A stretch of DNA of 37,039 nucleotides from Rhodospirillaceae bacterium (lineage in GTDB: Bacteria; Pseudomonadota; Alphaproteobacteria; CADEGL01): contig JABIRQ010000113.1 in NCBI GenBank assembly GCA_018699755.1, positions 1-37,039 of the forward strand. Reading direction: 5' to 3'. The translations under genes were made by a program, and so were the position numbers. The notes below the pieces were generated by a model. It had not been told where the DNA came from, ran no database searches, and was given only the letters and a program-made list of their open reading frames with translations. Shown one piece after another: positions 33,072 through 37,039 of the stretch; within the stretch, counting starts at the first letter, position 1; every line of letters begins with the position of its first letter.

Positions 33072-33268
33072 CCCTCACCCAGCTTCGGGTAGGGCTTGGC
33101 TTCGCTGCGCCGACCCCGCGCAACCCTCTTCCCTCGATCCCGGGTGGAGAGGGGAGAATTTGTGTCCTTGAATATCGAAAGCAGCTTCTTCTTGTCCCTC
33201 GCCCCCTACCAGGGGGAGAGGGTTGCGCAGCCTTGGCGCTTTCGCGCCTAGGCGAAGCTGGGTGAGGG
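33072..33268. repeat. Nested inverted repeat in the racemase-moaE gap
   Basis: CCCTCACCCAGCTTCG (33072-33087) is perfectly complementary to CGAAGCTGGGTGAGGG (33253-33268), and inside it GCGCAACCCTCT (33118-33129) is complementary to AGAGGGTTGCGC (33227-33238). The stretch has the look of a composite dispersed repeat found in many alphaproteobacteria. It fills most of the 324-base convergent gap; no gene is seen in it. Confidence 0.85.
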
Positions 33269-33331
33269 GGATGGAGCCGGGAAGCTGCAGTATCGAATAC
33301 CCGGAGTGGACCACCCAGAACTGAATTTGAT

Positions 33332-33790
33332 TCAGCCGTCCTCGGCCCAACGGGCGGCGGCTTCGTCGTCGGCCTCTCGGGCGTCGGCCCATTGCTCGCC
33401 CTCGACGCCCTCTTCCAGCTTCCAGAAGGGCGCCTTGGTCTTGAGCCAGTCGATCAGGAAGGCGCAGGCTTCCAGGGCGGCCTTGCGGTGGGACGAGGCG
33501 GCGGCGACGAAGACGATGCGCTCTCCCGGCTCCAGCCGGCCGTAGCGATGGACGATCAGGCTGGCCTCGAGCGGCCAGCGCCGGTGCGCCTCGGCCTCGA
33601 TCTCTTCCAGCTTGCGTTCCGTCATGCCGGGATAATGTTCGAGGGTCATGGCGCGGATTCCCCCGGCGCCCTTTTCATCGCGCACGATGCCGGTGAAACT
33701 GGCCACCGCGCCGATATCCCGCCGGCCCTCGCTGAGGGCCTCCATCTCGCGGCCCGGATCGAAATCCTCGCGCTGGACCCGCACCGCCAT
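33332..33790 (-). CDS. moaE: Molybdopterin synthase catalytic subunit MoaE
   Basis: MoaE with MoaD converts precursor Z (cPMP) to molybdopterin by inserting two sulfurs. The 152-aa protein has GAVASFTGIVRD, LTLEHYPGM-like text (MTLEHYPGMTERKLEEIE), the HRYGRLEPGE segment and the catalytic region SSHRKAALEACAFLIDWLKT followed by KAPFWKLE. It lies 14 bases after moaD, last in the string. Confidence 0.96.
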   Translation of the reverse strand: MAVRVQREDFDPGREMEALSEGRRDIGAVASFTGIVRDEKGAGGIRAMTLEHYPGMTERKLEEIEAEAHRRWPLEASLIVHRYGRLEPGERIVFVAAASSHRKAALEACAFLIDWLKTKAPFWKLEEGVEGEQWADAREADDEAAARWAEDG

Positions 33791-33804
33791 CTCAGCCGCC
33801 CGTC

Positions 33805-34065
33805 TCAGCCACCGGTCACCGGCGGGAAGAAGGCGACTTCGTCGCCCTCGGCGACCGGATGATCGGGATCGACATAGTCCTGGTTGACGGCGATCCGCAC
33901 CGCCTCGCGCCGGGCGAAGGCCTTGGCATGGCCCGGCCCGCGCGCTTCCAGCCAGTCCATCAGGCCGGCGACATCGCGCACCGTGTCCGGAGCCTCGACG
34001 GCCTCGGCCCCGGTGCCGACGCGGGTGCGCATCCAGGCGAAATAGCGAATCTGCAGGGTCGTCAT
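33805..34065 (-). CDS. moaD: Molybdopterin synthase sulfur carrier subunit MoaD
   Basis: A small ubiquitin-like protein of 86 aa that begins MTTLQIRYFAWMRTRVG and ends FFPPVTGG; the C-terminal Gly-Gly is the site of thiocarboxylate formation. The acidic AEGDEVAFFPPV segment is typical. It lies 21 bases after moeA and 14 before moaE. Confidence 0.96.
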   Translation of the reverse strand: MTTLQIRYFAWMRTRVGTGAEAVEAPDTVRDVAGLMDWLEARGPGHAKAFARREAVRIAVNQDYVDPDHPVAEGDEVAFFPPVTGG

Positions 34066-34086
34066 GGCAGTGGGGTCATGGGCGGC

Positions 34087-35358
34087 TCAGCTCACCTCGG
34101 AAAAGGGCAGGAAGTCTACCATGTCCCCAGGAGCGACGGCCGTCACCGCCTCGCCCAGCTCGACCAGGCCGTCGGAGCCGACCAGGGAGCTGAGAATGCC
34201 GGCGCCGTCGCGCGGGAACTTGGCGGCCAGGGGCGCGCCGTCCGGCCCGTTGCGCAGGCTCGCGCGCACCCATTCCCGCCGTCCCGCCTTCTTGCGGTGG
34301 GTGAAATCGGCGCGCACGGGATAGAGGCGCGGCTCGGTCTCGGTGCAGCCGGCGAGGCCGAGCAGCAACGGGCGGGCGAAGCGCAGATAGGTCACCATCA
34401 CGGCGACCGGATTGCCGGGCAGGCCGATGAAGGCGGCGCGCCCGATGCGGCCCAGGCCGACAGGCCGTCCCGGCTTCACCGCCAGGCGCCAGAAGTCGAG
34501 CCGCCCCAGGGCCTCGACGGCGGCGTGCACATGGTCCTCCTCGCCCGTCGACATGCCGCCCGAAGTGATGACGGCGTCGTGCCCCTCGGCAGCCTCGGCC
34601 AAGGCGTCGCGGATCGTCGCGGCCCGGTCGGGCAGGATGCCGAGATCGGTGACCGCCATGCCGGCCTGGGCGAGCAGGGCGGCGACGGTGGCCCGGTTGG
34701 CGTCGTAGACCGCGCCGAGGGGCGCGGCCTGGCCGGGATCGCGCAACTCGTCCCCAGTGGAGAACAGCGCGACACGCAAAGGTTTGCGCAAGGGCAGGGC
34801 GGTCAGGCCGAGCGAGGCGGCGAGGCCGATATCCTGGGGCCGCAGCCGCCGTCCGGCGGCAAGCGCCCGGTCACCCGCGGCGATGTCCTCGCCCGCCTTG
34901 CGCCGGTTCGCGCCGCGCGCGATGCCGGGCGGCACGACGACCCGGCCGTTCTCCTCGCGGCAATCCTCCTGCATCAGCACGGTGTCCGGCGCCTCGCCCT
35001 CGCCTGCGCCTTGGGGCATAGGGGCGCCGGTGAAGATGCGCAGCGCCGTGCCCTGGCGCAGGGGTTGTTCAAAGGAATGGCCGGCGGCGGCGCGACCGGC
35101 GATGGGCAGGACCGTCTCGCCGTCCGACGCAAGATTGTCGAAATAGAGCGCGTAGCCGTCGACGGCCGAATTGTCGTGGGGCGGCACGCTGCGCCCGGCG
35201 ATCACATCCTCGGCCAGGATGCGCCCCAGGCAGGCGGCCAGGGGCACGGATTCCGTTTCGGTCACGGGCACGGCGACCGCCCGCAGGCGGGCCAAGGCCT
35301 CCTCCGCCGACATCAGGTCGCCGCCGAAGGCGAAGCAGTCGTCGGTCAACTGGGCCAC
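34087..35358 (-). CDS. moeA: Molybdopterin molybdenumtransferase MoeA
   Basis: MoeA inserts molybdate into adenylated molybdopterin. The 423-aa protein shows the N-terminal SVPLAACLGRILAEDV and PHDNSAVDGYA (active-site region), the SGGMSTGEEDHV motif, FWRLAVKPGRPVGLG and GLPGNPVAVMV, and a C-terminal beta domain. GTG 35358 is chosen because GAGGCGGGG lies upstream and the gene then starts 13 bases after mobB; the open frame further upstream overlaps mobB and is not used. Confidence 0.95.
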   Translation of the reverse strand: MAQLTDDCFAFGGDLMSAEEALARLRAVAVPVTETESVPLAACLGRILAEDVIAGRSVPPHDNSAVDGYALYFDNLASDGETVLPIAGRAAAGHSFEQPLRQGTALRIFTGAPMPQGAGEGEAPDTVLMQEDCREENGRVVVPPGIARGANRRKAGEDIAAGDRALAAGRRLRPQDIGLAASLGLTALPLRKPLRVALFSTGDELRDPGQAAPLGAVYDANRATVAALLAQAGMAVTDLGILPDRAATIRDALAEAAEGHDAVITSGGMSTGEEDHVHAAVEALGRLDFWRLAVKPGRPVGLGRIGRAAFIGLPGNPVAVMVTYLRFARPLLLGLAGCTETEPRLYPVRADFTHRKKAGRREWVRASLRNGPDGAPLAAKFPRDGAGILSSLVGSDGLVELGEAVTAVAPGDMVDFLPFSEVS

Positions 35359-35371
35359 GCGCCGCCCCGCC

Positions 35372-35875
35372 TCAGGCCGCCGCCAGGCGGCAATGGCCCA
35401 GGACGAAATCCGCGATCGCCGAGGCATCGTCCAGGGGCAGGACCGGCAGGTTGGCGTTCGGAACCGGCGCGTCGCCGGCGATGGCGACGATATGCGGGTC
35501 CTCGGGATGCAGGAAAGGCTTGGCGTTGGCCTCGCGCCAGACTTCGAGCTTGGGGATCGGCGCGCGCTTGAAGCCCTCGACCAGCAACAGGTCGGCGGGG
35601 CTCATGCGCGCGATCAACTCGTCGAGAGATAGTTCGTTCGCGCCGGTCAGCTCGTGGATCAGCGCCCAGCGCCGGGCCGAGGAGACCATGACCTCTCGCG
35701 CGCCCGCCATGCGGTGGGCGTGGCTGTCCTTGCCGGGCTTGTCAGGGTCGAATTCGTGATGGGCGTGCTTGACGGTCGAGACCGTCAGGCCGCGCGCCGC
35801 GATCTCGGGGATCAGCCGCGCAATCAGGGCCGTCTTGCCACTGCCGCTCCAGCCCGCGAGTCCGAAGACCTTCAT
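35372..35875 (-). CDS. mobB: Molybdopterin-guanine dinucleotide biosynthesis protein MobB
   Basis: A 167-aa P-loop GTPase that assists MobA in making the guanine dinucleotide form of the cofactor. It starts MKVFGLAGWSGSGKTALIAR (Walker A), has VSTVKHAHHEFDPDKPGKDS and LLLVEGFKRAPIPKLEV. mobA is not in the window. It lies between pgsA (62 bases) and moeA (13 bases). Confidence 0.95.
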   Translation of the reverse strand: MKVFGLAGWSGSGKTALIARLIPEIAARGLTVSTVKHAHHEFDPDKPGKDSHAHRMAGAREVMVSSARRWALIHELTGANELSLDELIARMSPADLLLVEGFKRAPIPKLEVWREANAKPFLHPEDPHIVAIAGDAPVPNANLPVLPLDDASAIADFVLGHCRLAAA

Positions 35876-35937
35876 GCCGGTCCGCGCGTCGTTTTCCTGC
35901 CCGCCACGGTGCTTGCCTCCGTTCCTGCTCCGGGCCG

Positions 35938-36555
35938 TCAGCTCGGGCGCGCCGCAGGTCTGCCGCCCGTCTCCTCCTCGCCCTCTTCGCCGTCCCCCGT
36001 GCCCGTGCCGCGCATATGGCCCACCGCGCCGCGCAGATAGGCATAGCCGGTGATCAGGGTCAGCGCGGCGGCGGCGGTCAGGCCGATCTCGCCGAGCAAC
36101 CGGGCCTGCGCCCAGGGTGCGGCGTCGCCGACGATGAGGAAGCCCATGGCCAGCATCTGGATCGCGGTTTTCCACTTGGCAAGCGTGCTGACCGGCACCT
36201 CGACGGAGAACTGGGCAAGGTATTCCCGTAGGCCCGAGATCAGGATTTCGCGGCACAGGATGACCAGGGCCATCACGATCGCGAAGCCGCCGATCCGGTC
36301 GAAGGCGGCCAGCAGGAAGACGAGGGCGCCGATCAGCAGCTTGTCGGCAATCGGGTCGAGGAATTGGCCGAGCTTGGACTGCCATTGGCGCGTCCGGGCC
36401 AGGTGGCCGTCGAAATAGTCGGTCGCGGCCGCCAGGGCGAAGACGACGAGGGCAGCCCAGCGCGCGCCGTCTCCCTCGACGAAGAACAGGGCGGTGAGAA
36501 CCGGGATCGCGGCGATGCGAGAGGCGGTCAGGATATTGGGCAGATTGGCCGTCAT
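35938..36555 (-). CDS. pgsA: CDP-diacylglycerol-glycerol-3-phosphate 3-phosphatidyltransferase
   Basis: PgsA makes phosphatidylglycerol phosphate in the inner membrane. The 205-aa protein starts MTANLPNILTASRIAAIPVL and has the complete CDP-alcohol phosphotransferase motif D-x2-DG-x2-AR-x8-G-x3-D-x3-D (from DYFDGHLAR to DPIAD), plus several hydrophobic segments. The C-terminus has an acidic, glycine-rich tail. The neighbour order uvrC-pgsA followed by Mo-cofactor genes is common in alphaproteobacteria. Confidence 0.95.
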   Translation of the reverse strand: MTANLPNILTASRIAAIPVLTALFFVEGDGARWAALVVFALAAATDYFDGHLARTRQWQSKLGQFLDPIADKLLIGALVFLLAAFDRIGGFAIVMALVILCREILISGLREYLAQFSVEVPVSTLAKWKTAIQMLAMGFLIVGDAAPWAQARLLGEIGLTAAAALTLITGYAYLRGAVGHMRGTGTGDGEEGEEETGGRPAARPS

Positions 36556-36660
36556 GACGCTCCGTTGCGTGGTCCCGCCGGACGAAACGGTCGCGGGGGC
36601 AGCCGACTCATGCCCGACTCACGCCAGAACCATGGCCAAAACCATACATGATCCGCGAGT

Positions 36661-37039
36661 TTAGCCGTCCTCGTGGAAATGGTCATAGATTTTTCGGGCC
36701 ACGGCGGCGCTGATCCCCCCGACGGCCTCGAGATCGGCCAATCCGGCCTGCCGGACCCCCCGGGCCGAGCCGAAATGGTGCAGCAGCGCCCGTTTGCGGC
36801 GAGGGCCGATGCCGGGCACCTCGTCGAGCGGCGAGGTGCCGATCGCCTTCGAGCGGCGCGCCCGGTGGGTGCCGATGGCGAAGCGGTGGGCCTCGTCGCG
36901 CAGGCGCTGGAGGAAATAGAGCACGGGATCGCGCGGCTCCAGCCCGCGCGGCGACTTGCCCGGCCGAAAGAACCGCTCGCGCCCGGCATTGCGATCCGGG
37001 CCCTTGGCGATGGCCAGGAGTTCGACATCCTCGATCCCC
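36661..37039 (-). CDS. uvrC: UvrABC system protein C (C-terminal part, cut by window edge)
   Basis: UvrC makes both incisions in nucleotide excision repair. The 125 readable C-terminal residues start GIEDVELLAIAKGPDRNAGR and include FLQRLRDEAHRFAIGTHRAR, typical of the UvrC RNase H-like domain end, followed by a double helix-hairpin-helix (LDEVPGIGPRRKRALLHHFG, VGGISAAVARKIYDHF). The rest lies beyond the right edge. pgsA starts 105 bases after the stop. Confidence 0.96.
   Translation of the reverse strand, partial: GIEDVELLAIAKGPDRNAGRERFFRPGKSPRGLEPRDPVLYFLQRLRDEAHRFAIGTHRARRSKAIGTSPLDEVPGIGPRRKRALLHHFGSARGVRQAGLADLEAVGGISAAVARKIYDHFHEDG

Noticed and set aside
35359..35427. N-terminal extension of MoeA
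   Set aside because: It overlaps mobB and lacks a ribosome site; GTG 35358 gives the family start.

Overview
The window is about 37 kb of GC-rich chromosome from an alphaproteobacterium, probably a Rhodospirillales-type organism. The grounds are the operon order prs-rplY-pth-ychF, the uvrC-pgsA-(mobB-moeA)-moaD-moaE order, a PetP/PetR-like MarR-OmpR pair, a phasin with a PhaR-type operator, and dispersed palindromes of the 'CCTTCGAGACGC...CTCCTCAGGGTGAGG' kind. No rRNA, tRNA, transposase, integrase or CRISPR array was seen.

Layout. (1) 1-933: 5' part of recQ, minus strand, running off the left edge. (2) About 920-3795: a sharply AT-rich island between recQ and a divergent M20 peptidase. It holds two overlapping plus-strand genes: a 417-aa winged-helix-like protein of unknown family and a 382-aa protein with a PD-(D/E)XK-type nuclease motif. 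This is the best candidate for an undescribed system, possibly a defence module. (3) 3800-7000: M20 peptidase, an 84-bp tandem repeat array, a creatininase-family amidohydrolase and a secreted four-EF-hand protein. (4) 7133-11359, minus: dienelactone hydrolase, ychF, pth, rplY and prs. (5) 11507-14003, minus: DUF1772 membrane protein, a 54-aa charged protein, an RhlE-type RNA helicase and a cold shock protein. (6) 14434-16722: an orphan molybdopterin-binding subunit of the xanthine dehydrogenase family. (7) 16774-22765, minus: hldD, lgt, midA-like methyltransferase, M24-fold enzyme, pgeF, a possible 21-aa peptide and a lipoprotein, an envelope-flavoured gene string. (8) 22914-25522, plus: ubiK-like, YbjN-like, proC and a YbaK-type deacylase. 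(9) 25538-25772: a short transcription unit with a promoter-like pair, a perfect extended Shine-Dalgarno, a 24-codon ORF and a strong terminator. (10) 25796-28639: rpoH-like sigma factor (minus), TetR regulator, phasin with operator sites, and csaA. (11) 28655-31215, minus: MarR-OmpR-histidine kinase operon, divergent from ilvE; then an Asp/Glu racemase-family gene. (12) 33332-37039, minus: moaE, moaD, moeA, mobB, pgsA and the 3' end of uvrC.

How the parts relate. The Mo-cofactor genes (moaDE, moeA, mobB) would support molybdoenzymes such as the subunit at 14434. lgt would modify the lipoprotein at the end of its own gene string. The phasin and its operators point to polyhydroxyalkanoate storage. 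The helicase and cold shock protein together suggest cold adaptation. All calls come from reading the sequence; no database search was run.
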